This document shows positions 25,313 through 33,081 of a DNA stretch of 64,000 nucleotides, one piece after another. Made by a program: the position numbers and the translations under genes. This DNA comes from Mobilitalea torta. Its GTDB lineage: Bacteria > Bacillota > Clostridia > Lachnospirales > Lachnospiraceae. The notes under the pieces are model-generated. The model made no database searches. It had not been told where the DNA came from and saw only the letters and a list, made by a program, of their open reading frames with translations. Location: assembly GCF_050433395.1 (NCBI RefSeq), contig NZ_JBNPXH010000004.1:283866-347865 (forward strand), in the 5' to 3' direction. The number at the start of each line of letters is the position of its first letter. Position 1 is the stretch's first letter.

Positions 25313-26368
25313 TTATTCAAAAAATATAACCTGCTTCTTATCCGAGGATTCAAAAACAGCCTCCATCAGCTTCATTACTCTCATTACCTCGGGCAATTTG
25401 ATCTTCTGTTCTTCTTCTCCCGCGATTGCTTTCATCACATTGCGGTAGAAATCCCGGATATCGCTCTTTACTATATCCAGCTCCTCTGTGTGGATGGTAT
25501 CCTCTCTCCGGGGAGCCATGGTCTTCGTCAGTCCGGCCGCGGTACGAACCGGAACCACATCCTCTTCGTCCTTTCCGGCAGCCCGTACAATCCGGCCGTT
25601 CAGATTCCAATCCTCGATGATTGCCGTACCGTTCTGACCGGTCACATACCATCTGGGCAGGGAGATGAAATTGCTGGTTCCAACTTCCACCAGAACATCA
25701 ACGCCGTTCTCAAAGCCAAGCTGTGCCGTAAAGCCGTCATCCACCATGGTATTGGTGATATTGGTTACGGTAGCATATACTGTCTTCAGCTTCGTGCTTC
25801 CCATCATCTGGAGAATTTGATCCAGAAGATGCACGCCCCAGTCCAACACCATGCCGCCGCCATGCTCCTTCTCCTGTCTCCAGTCTCCGGGAATGCCCCT
25901 GGAACCGTGAACCCTGGACTCAATCCGGCTCACTTCTCCCAGCTTCTGCTCGTCATATATCTTCTTTACTGTCAGATAATCCTCATCCCAACGGCGGTTC
26001 TGATGTACGGTAAACAGTTTGCCGGTCTCTTCCGATACCTTTATCATCTCCTGCAAATCCGCGGAATTCAAGGTTACCGGCTTCTCGCTCACCACATTCT
26101 TCCCCGCACGCATTGCCGCAATTGCAATGGGCTTATGAAGATCATTGGGTGTTGCCACCAGCACCAGATCAATCTGCGGGTCATTTAAAAGTTCCTCCAT
26201 GCTGTCATAGCTGTGCACACCGGCTTCTTTCGCATAAGCCTTGCGGGCCTCATCAATATCATAGATTCCAGCCAACTCGATTCCGTCAATGGTTCCGATG
26301 ATTTCCCTGTGCCAGTTGCCCATGCCGCCAAAACCAACGATACCAATCCTATAATTATTACCCTTCAT
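25313..26368 (-). CDS. Gfo/Idh/MocA family oxidoreductase
   Basis: This is a second NAD(P)-dependent dehydrogenase, 351 residues, with the nucleotide motif IGIVGFGGMGNWHREIIG, the catalytic Lys segment VVSEKPVTLN and the substrate segment MVLDWGVHLLDQILQMM. It diverges clearly from the Gfo/Idh protein downstream, so the two probably act on different positions or steps. It lies between two TIM-barrel isomerase genes with short gaps (33 and 39 bases). Confidence 0.93.
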   Translation of the reverse strand: MKGNNYRIGIVGFGGMGNWHREIIGTIDGIELAGIYDIDEARKAYAKEAGVHSYDSMEELLNDPQIDLVLVATPNDLHKPIAIAAMRAGKNVVSEKPVTLNSADLQEMIKVSEETGKLFTVHQNRRWDEDYLTVKKIYDEQKLGEVSRIESRVHGSRGIPGDWRQEKEHGGGMVLDWGVHLLDQILQMMGSTKLKTVYATVTNITNTMVDDGFTAQLGFENGVDVLVEVGTSNFISLPRWYVTGQNGTAIIEDWNLNGRIVRAAGKDEEDVVPVRTAAGLTKTMAPRREDTIHTEELDIVKSDIRDFYRNVMKAIAGEEEQKIKLPEVMRVMKLMEAVFESSDKKQVIFFE

Positions 26369-26401
26369 TCTTAAAATGCCTCCATGTATGTCTTATCCGG
26401 A

Positions 26402-27373
26402 CTATGCCCAGAACATCTCGCCTCTTGCTTCATAAATCAATACATTCTTCAGGAACTCAATTGCCTTGCTCAGCCCTTCTCTGCCGGACATCAGGCTGTC
26501 CTCATGCTCGATGCTGAGGGCATGATCATAGCCTGCCATACGCAGCTCGGATACGATTGCCTTCCAGAATTCCTCTCCATGGCCGTATCCAACCGCTCTG
26601 AAGATCCAGGAACGGCTCACCTCATTGCCATAATGGCCCGTATCCAATACACCGTTCACCGCGGTGTTGTAGGGATCGATCTTCGTATCCTTTGCATGGA
26701 AATGGAAGAGCGCTCCGGCCTTGCCCAGTTCACGGATGCTGGCGCAGGGATCCATGCCCTGCCAGATCAGATGGCTGGGATCAAAATTAGCACCGATCTC
26801 CGGTCCCACCGCCTCCCGAAGCTTAAGCAGCGTACTGGTATTGTAAACACAAAAGCCGGGATGCATTTCAAATGCAATCTTTGTAACACCATGCTCTCTG
26901 GCAAAGGCTGCTTTCTTCTTCCAATACGGGATCAGGATCTCGTTCCACTGGTACTCCAGAATATGCAGATAATCCTCCGGCCAGGAACAGGTTACCCAGT
27001 TGGGCATTCTGTCCTCCGGGCTGCCGCCGGGGCATCCGGAAAAGGTATTCACAATCGTCACTCCCAGCTTTTCTGCCAAGAGAATCGCATTGGTCAGATC
27101 CTGGTCAAATTTATCGGCGATCTCCTTGACCGGATGAACCATATTGCCATGACTGCTGAGGGCGCTGATCTCAAGATTATGCTTTGCAATCACAGCCTTG
27201 AACTTCTCCAGCTCCTTTTCATCCTTTAATAATACTTCCGGATCGCAATGCGCCTTACCCGGATATCCGCCGCATCCAATTTCAACTGTCTGGACACCTT
27301 TTTTTGCCAAAAACTCACACGCCTGATCAAGGGGCATATCGCCTAGTACAACTGTAAACACTCCTAATTTCAT
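26402..27373 (-). CDS. Sugar phosphate isomerase/epimerase-like TIM-barrel protein
   Basis: This is a 323-residue COG1082 TIM barrel, first gene of the dehydrogenase/isomerase set. It begins MKLGVFTVVLGDMPLDQACE. Metal-site candidates are QTVEIGCGG, KIAFEMHPGF, IGANFDPSHL, LFHFHAKDT and ALSIEHEDS. The ATG at 27373 has AGGAGG seven bases upstream; a longer frame to 27439 has no ribosome site. Proteins of this type are found with Gfo/Idh/MocA enzymes in inositol and keto-glycoside pathways. Confidence 0.9.
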   Translation of the reverse strand: MKLGVFTVVLGDMPLDQACEFLAKKGVQTVEIGCGGYPGKAHCDPEVLLKDEKELEKFKAVIAKHNLEISALSSHGNMVHPVKEIADKFDQDLTNAILLAEKLGVTIVNTFSGCPGGSPEDRMPNWVTCSWPEDYLHILEYQWNEILIPYWKKKAAFAREHGVTKIAFEMHPGFCVYNTSTLLKLREAVGPEIGANFDPSHLIWQGMDPCASIRELGKAGALFHFHAKDTKIDPYNTAVNGVLDTGHYGNEVSRSWIFRAVGYGHGEEFWKAIVSELRMAGYDHALSIEHEDSLMSGREGLSKAIEFLKNVLIYEARGEMFWA

Positions 27374-27460
27374 TGACTTTCCTCCTATATTTTTCATTTT
27401 ATAAAGGCATATTGTCTTACTTTGAATTGTAAAATACAAGTGCTCTGTTTTCTATGGATT

Positions 27461-27489
27461 TCTTGCTGAATATACATACAATCTTGCTG
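27461..27489 (-). promoter_or_regulatory. Direct-repeat operator candidate for the AraC regulator
   Basis: CAGCAAGA occurs twice on the minus strand (27482-27489 and 27461-27468), exactly 21 bases apart. Two direct half-sites two helical turns apart are the usual target of AraC-type activators. The pair lies between the regulator gene and the first isomerase gene, upstream of where that operon's promoter should be. Confidence 0.55.
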
Positions 27490-27526
27490 TATTTCATAAT
27501 TTCCACTGTTTTATAGACAGGAGATA

Positions 27527-28348
27527 TCATTCCCACAGATTAGACGGTGCATACCCATAATATTTTCGAAACAAACGGCCAAAATTATTATAATCCGTAA
27601 AGCCGACAGCTGCTGCTACTTCTGCCACGGTCATTTCCTTCTGCTCCAACAGATGATGGGCTTTTTTCAGCCTTACCTCGTTAATATAATGGAGGGGGCT
27701 CTGTCCCAGACTTTCTTTAAACAGATGGCAGAAACGGTATTCACTGAGATGGATCATTTCTGCCAGAGTGCGGATCGATACCGCCTCGGTATAATTCTCC
27801 TGGATATACCTCAGCACCAGATTCAGTCGTTTCAGATTATGAATCCGGCGGATATTGGCCCGGTCAGAGAGGCTTTCCACCACATAATTGCGGAGCAGGT
27901 AAGTGATCAGCTCATACAGCTTTCCCCTCATTGCCATCTTATATCCGGCTTGCTTCTGATCCTGCTCCCAATGAATCTCTTCCATGAGTTTTTTAATGTT
28001 CCCATCAGAGGCAATCATGGATTGGAAGATAACATTGCAATTAGCCACTTCCTTGGAGAAGGAGCTCATCTCAAAGATAATAACCAGTGCCTCGAAATCC
28101 TTCGTCAGGCTCATTCCCTCATGAAGCTCATTGGTGTTAATAATAATCAGACTGCCTTCCTCCATGGGAAGCGGCCTGTGGTTGCAGTAGAAGGTTCCCT
28201 GCCCTTTAAGAACATAATGAAGCTCAATATGCTCATGCCAATGAGGAGGACAGTAGAAACCGGTTCTCTGAATCCGGTTTTTAAACATCTGCACCGGAAA
28301 GTCCTTGTCATTGATTATTTTTTTCTCATACAGACTCATATCATGCAT
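27527..28348 (-). CDS. AraC family transcriptional regulator
   Basis: This is a 273-residue regulator with an N-terminal cupin sugar-sensing domain (HWHEHIELHYVLKGQGTFYC near residues 36-55) and a C-terminal double HTH (about 175-273, with AEMIHLSEYRFCHLFKESLG and AAAVGFTDYNNFGRLFRKYY). It very likely activates the adjacent dehydrogenase/isomerase operon in response to a sugar. CAGGTGA precedes the ATG. Confidence 0.93.
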   Translation of the reverse strand: MHDMSLYEKKIINDKDFPVQMFKNRIQRTGFYCPPHWHEHIELHYVLKGQGTFYCNHRPLPMEEGSLIIINTNELHEGMSLTKDFEALVIIFEMSSFSKEVANCNVIFQSMIASDGNIKKLMEEIHWEQDQKQAGYKMAMRGKLYELITYLLRNYVVESLSDRANIRRIHNLKRLNLVLRYIQENYTEAVSIRTLAEMIHLSEYRFCHLFKESLGQSPLHYINEVRLKKAHHLLEQKEMTVAEVAAAVGFTDYNNFGRLFRKYYGYAPSNLWE

Positions 28349-28411
28349 TGAATTTCACCTGCTCTAAAACATTTCAATTTGCTTTCTTGTCCCATATATC
28401 GCACCATAATC

Positions 28412-28440
28412 ATTGTAACAGAAGGTAACACAGCTTTCAA
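28412..28440 (-). promoter_or_regulatory. Promoter of AraC regulator gene
   Basis: TTGAAA (28435-28440) and TACAAT (28412-28417) are 17 bases apart on the minus strand, about 64 bases before the ATG. Confidence 0.6.
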
Positions 28441-28479
28441 CAGAATATGCCTCTGTTTGTTTCCGGTACAGACAGAAAA

Positions 28480-28510
28480 AGACTGCTTCCATTCAATGAA
28501 GAAACAGTCT
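28480..28510 (-). terminator. Terminator of pyrKDE operon
   Basis: AGACTG (28480-28485) pairs with CAGTCT (28505-28510), with additional imperfect pairing inside. On the minus strand CTTTTTCTGT follows. It lies just after the small membrane-protein gene. Confidence 0.6.
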
Positions 28511-28538
28511 CCCCGTTATAACAGATGCTCTTTTCGCC

Positions 28539-28691
28539 TTAAAATAACAGCTCCGATTTTTTCTTAAGCAGCTTCGCGCCATTCAGTATTAGTAAAACAC
28601 CGGATACGATTCCTGCGACTACCAACAGAATTCCCATAACAAGATTCCACACGCCAACCGACTTCATTGTGTGGTAGATTTTCTCCATCAT
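28539..28691 (-). CDS. Small membrane protein, 50 residues
   Basis: This short gene is supported by AAGGAGGG placed six bases before the first of two ATGs and by its clean position between the pyrE stop (35 bases upstream) and a terminator. The product has one long hydrophobic segment, VWNLVMGILLVVAGIVSGVL, then LLILNGAKLLKKKSELLF, whose Lys-rich end should face the cytoplasm. It is likely translated with the pyrimidine genes; a function is not known to me. Confidence 0.75.
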   Translation of the reverse strand: MMEKIYHTMKSVGVWNLVMGILLVVAGIVSGVLLILNGAKLLKKKSELLF

Positions 28692-28726
28692 CTCTATCCC
28701 TCCTTTATCCATCGCAGCCTGTATTA

Positions 28727-29404
28727 TTAATTTTTTGTACCGTATTGCTCATAATATGCATCAATTGCAGATTTTAATGTATCATCAATTACAATTTTCC
28801 CCCGGTAGGGACGATTATACAGATGCTCTACCACATCTTTCATTGTAACAATAGCCGTTGTTGCAATATTATAATTGTCTTCTATTTCGGAAAGGGCGCT
28901 TTTACTGCCCTGCCCGCGCTCCATACGGTCTACGGAAACCACCAGCCCCAATACCTTCACCTGGGCCTGGGCCGCCAAAATCGGCATGGTCTCTCCGATG
29001 GATGTTCCTGCTGTGGTTACATCCTCTATGATAACTACTCTGTCACCATCAGCAAGGGGCGAGCCCAAAAGGATTCCCGTATCCCCATGATCCTTCACTT
29101 CCTTACGGTTGGAGCAGTATCTGATATCCTTCTGATAGAACTCACTGAGTGCCATGGTAGCTGCAACACTCAAAGGAATTCCCTTATATGCCGGCCCGAA
29201 TAAGACCTCAAAATCCAAACCGAACTTATCATTAATTGCTCTGGCATAATACTCGCCGAGCTTTCTCAGCTGCGCACCCGTTCTGTAAAAGCCCGTATTC
29301 ACAAAGAAGGGGGTTTTCCGCCCGCTTTTCGTCGTGAAATCTCCAAATTTCAATACTCCGCAATCAACCATGAATTCAATAAATTCCTGTTTGTACTGTT
29401 CCAT
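28727..29404 (-). CDS. pyrE: Orotate phosphoribosyltransferase
   Basis: PyrE converts orotate and PRPP to OMP in pyrimidine synthesis. The 225-residue protein has the PRPP-binding motif RVVIIEDVTTAGTSIGE and the segment FGPAYKGIPLSVAATM. The ATG at 29404 has AGGAGG ten bases upstream; the longer frame to 29461 has none. It follows pyrD by 163 bases and has a possible promoter of its own in that gap. Confidence 0.96.
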   Translation of the reverse strand: MEQYKQEFIEFMVDCGVLKFGDFTTKSGRKTPFFVNTGFYRTGAQLRKLGEYYARAINDKFGLDFEVLFGPAYKGIPLSVAATMALSEFYQKDIRYCSNRKEVKDHGDTGILLGSPLADGDRVVIIEDVTTAGTSIGETMPILAAQAQVKVLGLVVSVDRMERGQGSKSALSEIEDNYNIATTAIVTMKDVVEHLYNRPYRGKIVIDDTLKSAIDAYYEQYGTKN

Positions 29405-29472
29405 TATCTTAATTCCTCCTGTATTGACGGGCTTTTCAACCGTTTCACCGCATTGCATCAAATGCTTCTCCT

Positions 29473-29501
29473 ATCCTACCATAAAAGCTGTGTTTTTTCA
29501 A
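29473..29501 (-). promoter_or_regulatory. Internal promoter candidate for pyrE
   Basis: TTGAAA (29496-29501) and TAGGAT (29473-29478) are 17 bases apart on the minus strand in the pyrD-pyrE gap. A CTTCCTTG/CAAGGGAAG hairpin lies just after the pyrD stop. Confidence 0.45.
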
Positions 29502-29567
29502 TTCGATTCTTTAAATTTTCATTGCCCTCTGAACTGTTACTATGGTCTCTTCCCTTGCACAAGGAAG

Positions 29568-30470
29568 CTATTGTACGCAGCCAATAATCTCCCGGATATC
29601 CTTTATATTATACTGTCTCATATATTCTTCCATCCCTTCCAGAACCTCTATGGTCGCCGAAGGATTGATGAAATTAGCCGTACCTACCGCAACCATGCTG
29701 GCGCCCGCCATGAGAAATTCCAATGCATCCTCCGCAGTAGAGATTCCGCCCATCCCGATAATGGGAAGATCTACCGCGTGAGCCACCTGGTACACCATGC
29801 GCACGGCAACCGGCTTGATTGCAGGCCCGGAAAGCCCTCCGGTCTTATTGGCAAGCAGACAGGCTCTGCGGTGAATATCAATCTTCATGCCGGTCATGGT
29901 ATTGATCAGGGACAGGGCATCGGCTCCTCCGGCCTGTGCCGCACGGGCCATCTCTGCAATATCCGTTACATTGGGACTCAGCTTCATAATAATCGGCTGC
30001 TTTGCCCGCTTCTTCACTTCTGAGGTAATCGCCTCCACACATCCCGGATCCTGGCCGAAGGCAATTCCGCCCTCCTTGACATTGGGGCAGGAAATATTGA
30101 TTTCCAGCATATCCACATCACAGTCCGCCAGCCGCTCTACCACCTCACAATATTCCTCGGTGGTCTTTCCAACCACATTCACGATAATCTTCGTATCATA
30201 TTGTCTTAAGAAGGGAATATCCCTTCGGATAAATACTTCCATACCGGGATTCTGAAGGCCGATTGCATTCAGCATCCCCCCATAGGTCTCCGCCACCCTG
30301 GGCGTCGGATTCCCCGGCCAGGGTACGCTGGAAACGCCCTTCGTGGTCACCGCCCCCAGTCTGGACAGGTCCACATAATCACTGTATTCCATCCCGGAGC
30401 CAAAGGTTCCGGAGGCTGTTGTTACCGGATTCTGAAAGGTTACTCCGGCAATGGTTATCTTCGTATTCAT
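29568..30470 (-). CDS. pyrD: Dihydroorotate dehydrogenase, class 1B catalytic subunit
   Basis: This FMN enzyme oxidises dihydroorotate to orotate and passes electrons to PyrK. The 300-residue protein shows TASGTFGSGMEY, the catalytic-base Cys segment MLEINISCPNVKEGG, and the FMN phosphate region IIGMGGISTAEDALEFLMAG. Its ATG overlaps the pyrK stop by four bases, so the two subunits are translationally coupled. Confidence 0.97.
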   Translation of the reverse strand: MNTKITIAGVTFQNPVTTASGTFGSGMEYSDYVDLSRLGAVTTKGVSSVPWPGNPTPRVAETYGGMLNAIGLQNPGMEVFIRRDIPFLRQYDTKIIVNVVGKTTEEYCEVVERLADCDVDMLEINISCPNVKEGGIAFGQDPGCVEAITSEVKKRAKQPIIMKLSPNVTDIAEMARAAQAGGADALSLINTMTGMKIDIHRRACLLANKTGGLSGPAIKPVAVRMVYQVAHAVDLPIIGMGGISTAEDALEFLMAGASMVAVGTANFINPSATIEVLEGMEEYMRQYNIKDIREIIGCVQ

Positions 30471-31234
30471 AGCTCCACCTCATCTCCATAAAAAACAGGG
30501 CCGTCCTTGCAAATACGTTTATTATGGACATTGCTGTGATGATCAATTTCCTTCGTCTTGCAGACACAGGCCAGGCAGGCTCCGACACCGCAGGCCATCC
30601 TCTCTTCCATGGATAACTGACAGCGGATTCCCTTCTCCAGCGCATAGGCCTGGATTCCACGAAGCATGGGCGTAGGCCCGCAGGCGAAGATGATATCTCC
30701 TTCCAGCCCCTTCTCCCTCAGGGCATCCAATACATTCCCCTTGGTGCCCTTGCTGCCGTCCTCCGTGGCTATATGAACGCTTCCGTAGGGTGTAAATTCA
30801 TCTTCTAAAAAGGTAATATCACGGTATCCCAGTACAATCTGCTTTTCACAGTTCAATTGCCCGGCCAGCTCCAGCATCGGAGGAATCCCAATGCCGCCGC
30901 CCATGAGAATCGCCTTGCTGCCTTCTAGCGTAAAGCCATTGCCGAAGGGCCCCATGACCTCCACCCTGTCCCGGGCTTTCCACCCGGCAAATTCTCTCGT
31001 TCCGGCCCCGGTAACCCGGTATACCAGGCGTATCAGCCCCCGCTGCCGGTCAATCTCACAAATGCTGATGGGCCTGGGCAGGAGCCTGCTCCTGTCCCCG
31101 CAATACAGCGAGACAAATTGTCCCGGGACTGCCGCCGCCGCAATCTCTTCCGCTTTGATCCACATGCTGTAAATATCCTTTGCCAGCATGGTCTGCTCGG
31201 TAATCTCAAAATATTTTTTCATCGCTACAGGCAT
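30467..31234 (-). CDS. pyrK: Dihydroorotate dehydrogenase electron-transfer subunit
   Basis: PyrK carries FAD and a [2Fe-2S] cluster and hands electrons from PyrD to NAD. The 255-residue protein has an FAD domain (RLLPRPISICEIDRQ), an NAD domain (AILMGGGIGIPPMLELAG) and C-terminal cluster ligands in MACGVGACLACVCK with a fourth Cys in NKRICKDG. The ATG at 31234 has AGGAG eight bases upstream; the longer frame to 31309 overlaps the promoter region. Confidence 0.95.
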   Translation of the reverse strand: MPVAMKKYFEITEQTMLAKDIYSMWIKAEEIAAAAVPGQFVSLYCGDRSRLLPRPISICEIDRQRGLIRLVYRVTGAGTREFAGWKARDRVEVMGPFGNGFTLEGSKAILMGGGIGIPPMLELAGQLNCEKQIVLGYRDITFLEDEFTPYGSVHIATEDGSKGTKGNVLDALREKGLEGDIIFACGPTPMLRGIQAYALEKGIRCQLSMEERMACGVGACLACVCKTKEIDHHSNVHNKRICKDGPVFYGDEVEL

Positions 31235-31332
31235 ATCATTTTCTCCTATGGATATTATACCATGTCCGCAGATTAGGAATAATAAATATGTCAATGCCCT
31301 ATCCATCATGGACTAATCTGCTTATCTTGGAC

Positions 31333-31361
31333 ATTATAACTTAATTCCCGGTACACTACAA
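31333..31361 (-). promoter_or_regulatory. Promoter of pyrKDE operon
   Basis: TTGTAG (31356-31361) and a perfect TATAAT (31333-31338) are 17 bases apart on the minus strand, preceded by an A-run. A second TGGTATAAT near 31254-31262 is too close to the ribosome site to be likely. No PyrR-type attenuator is evident in the leader. Confidence 0.6.
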
Positions 31362-31408
31362 GTTTTTTTACGAGATGCCGGACATGAGCGGAGGTATGCA
31401 GCCACTCC

Positions 31409-31437
31409 TTGACACGGGTTCCCGTCTATGATATATT
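31409..31437 (+). promoter_or_regulatory. Promoter of cyclophilin gene
   Basis: A perfect TTGACA (31409-31414) and TATATT (31432-31437) lie 17 bases apart. The 75-base leader can form a CTGATC/GATCAG hairpin. Confidence 0.75.
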
Positions 31438-31513
31438 TACCAGCGTGGGCTGATCGCATTACGGTGCGTCAGTCCGGATCAGTTATAGGAAAATTTTAAT
31501 TTGAGAGGAAATG

Positions 31514-32044
31514 ATGAAAATGGCAAATACGAATCCTATCGTTACAATGGAATTGCAAAACGGAGATACTATTCGAATCGAATTATATCCCGAGATCGCA
31601 CCCAACACAGTGAATAATTTTATCTCTTTGGTTAAAAAGGGCTTCTACGACGGACTGAAATTTCACAGAGTAATCCGCGGTTTTATGATTCAGGGCGGCG
31701 ACCCGGAGGGCACCGGCATGGGCGGCCCCGGTTATTCCATCAAAGGCGAGTTTTCATATAACAATGTTCCCAATAATCTGAAGCACACCGCAGGCGTCCT
31801 CTCTATGGCCCGGTCACAGCGTCCGGATTCCGCAGGCTCCCAGTTCTTTATCATGCATAAGGATTCTCCCCACCTGGATGGCTCCTATGCTGCTTTCGGC
31901 AAGGTAATTGAGGGCATGGAGGCAGTCAATAAGGTTGCCGAGACTAAGACAGATTATTCCGACGCTCCTTTGGAGCCTCAGATCATGGCAAAGCTTACCG
32001 TAGATACCTTCGGTACGGAGTACCCGGAACCGGAAAAGTGCTAA
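31514..32044 (+). CDS. Peptidyl-prolyl cis-trans isomerase, cyclophilin type
   Basis: This is a cytoplasmic proline isomerase of 176 residues with no signal peptide. Family landmarks are NFISLVKKGFYDGLKFHRVI, GFMIQGGDPEGTGMGGPGYS and GSQFFIMHKDSPHLDGSYAA with catalytic Arg, Phe, Met and Gln positions conserved. Three in-frame ATGs (31511, 31514, 31520) follow GAGAGG; 31514 has the best spacing. It is the only plus-strand gene between the two pyrimidine clusters. Confidence 0.95.
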   Translation: MKMANTNPIVTMELQNGDTIRIELYPEIAPNTVNNFISLVKKGFYDGLKFHRVIRGFMIQGGDPEGTGMGGPGYSIKGEFSYNNVPNNLKHTAGVLSMARSQRPDSAGSQFFIMHKDSPHLDGSYAAFGKVIEGMEAVNKVAETKTDYSDAPLEPQIMAKLTVDTFGTEYPEPEKC

Positions 32045-32061
32045 TCCGAAGTTTACTATAA

Positions 32062-32104
32062 AAAATGCGCTTTGATCGATATCCATCGTTTCAAAGCGCA
32101 TTTT
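32062..32104. terminator. Bidirectional terminator
   Basis: AAAATGCGCTTTGA (32062-32075) pairs perfectly with 32091-32104, and an inner CGAT/ATCG helix extends the stem. It serves the convergent cyclophilin and pyrF genes. Confidence 0.92.
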
Positions 32105-32107
32105 CTT

Positions 32108-33037
32108 CTATTTCGCTTGTCTCCATGCTTTCCTTAAATCTTCTCTCATATCAATGACTGCCTGCCTGGAAGCATCCGCGTAGGCCTGCTCTCCAAAGCG
32201 CTCATATCCCTTCAGCTTATACGCCGCAATAATACCGCGGGAGGAGTTTACAATTGCCCCAAGTCCATCCTTGTTAAAATAATGAACCAGGTCTTCCGCC
32301 TTGCCTCCCTGGGCTCCGTAGCCGGGCACCAGAATAAAGGCTTTGGGCATGATCTCACGAAGGATCCGGCCCATCTCCGGATAGGTGGCTCCCACCACCG
32401 CGCCGACATAGCTGTAGGTATCACCCATATGCTGCTCTCCCCACTCTGCCACCTTGCGGCCCACCAGCTCATAGAGAGGTCTGTCTCCTACCAGCTGATC
32501 CTGAAAATCACCGCTGGAAGGATTGGAAGTCTTCACAAGAATAAATACCCCCTTCTTCTCTTCCTTGCATACCTCCAGGAAGGGATTGACGGCATCCGCT
32601 CCCATGTAGGGATTCAGTGTTACAAAATCCTCGTCAAAGCCCCGGAAGGAATTCTGTCCGACGGTCACCTTCCCCAGGTGGCCGATTGCATAAGCTGCTG
32701 AGGTGGAGCCGATATCTCCGCGCTTAATATCTCCGATTACCGCCAGTCCCTTTTCCTTACAGTAATCCACGGTCTTCTTAAAGGCCTTCATTCCTTCGAT
32801 ACCGAATTGCTCATACATGGCAATCTGGGGCTTAACTGCCGGAATCAGATCACAGGTAGCGTCCACAATTCCCCGGTTATACTGCCAGATGGCTTCCGCC
32901 GCACCCTCCAGATTCTCTCCCTTCTCAGCATAGGCTTTCTCGAGGATATGCCGGGGGATATACTCCAGCATCGGGTCCAGCCCGACAACAATGGGAGCCT
33001 CCAGCTTTCCTATTTTCTCCGCTAATTTATTAATCAT
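32108..33037 (-). CDS. pyrF: Orotidine 5'-phosphate decarboxylase
   Basis: PyrF converts OMP to UMP. At 309 residues it belongs to the longer subfamily 2. The active-site segment is GLAVIGDIKRGDIGSTSAAY with the catalytic Asp-Lys-Asp pattern, followed by TLNPYMGADAV and a C-terminal PGYGAQGGKAED. It is the last gene of a minus-strand run after pyrC, with a 44-base gap. Confidence 0.96.
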   Translation of the reverse strand: MINKLAEKIGKLEAPIVVGLDPMLEYIPRHILEKAYAEKGENLEGAAEAIWQYNRGIVDATCDLIPAVKPQIAMYEQFGIEGMKAFKKTVDYCKEKGLAVIGDIKRGDIGSTSAAYAIGHLGKVTVGQNSFRGFDEDFVTLNPYMGADAVNPFLEVCKEEKKGVFILVKTSNPSSGDFQDQLVGDRPLYELVGRKVAEWGEQHMGDTYSYVGAVVGATYPEMGRILREIMPKAFILVPGYGAQGGKAEDLVHYFNKDGLGAIVNSSRGIIAAYKLKGYERFGEQAYADASRQAVIDMREDLRKAWRQAK

Positions 33038-33081
33038 TTACGATACCGTTCCCTTTCATTCTTGTATTAATATCCGGCATT

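Noticed and set aside
31243..31262. TGGTATAAT extended -10 in front of pyrK
   Set aside because: The predicted start site would fall on the pyrK ribosome site; the promoter at 31333-31361 is more plausible.
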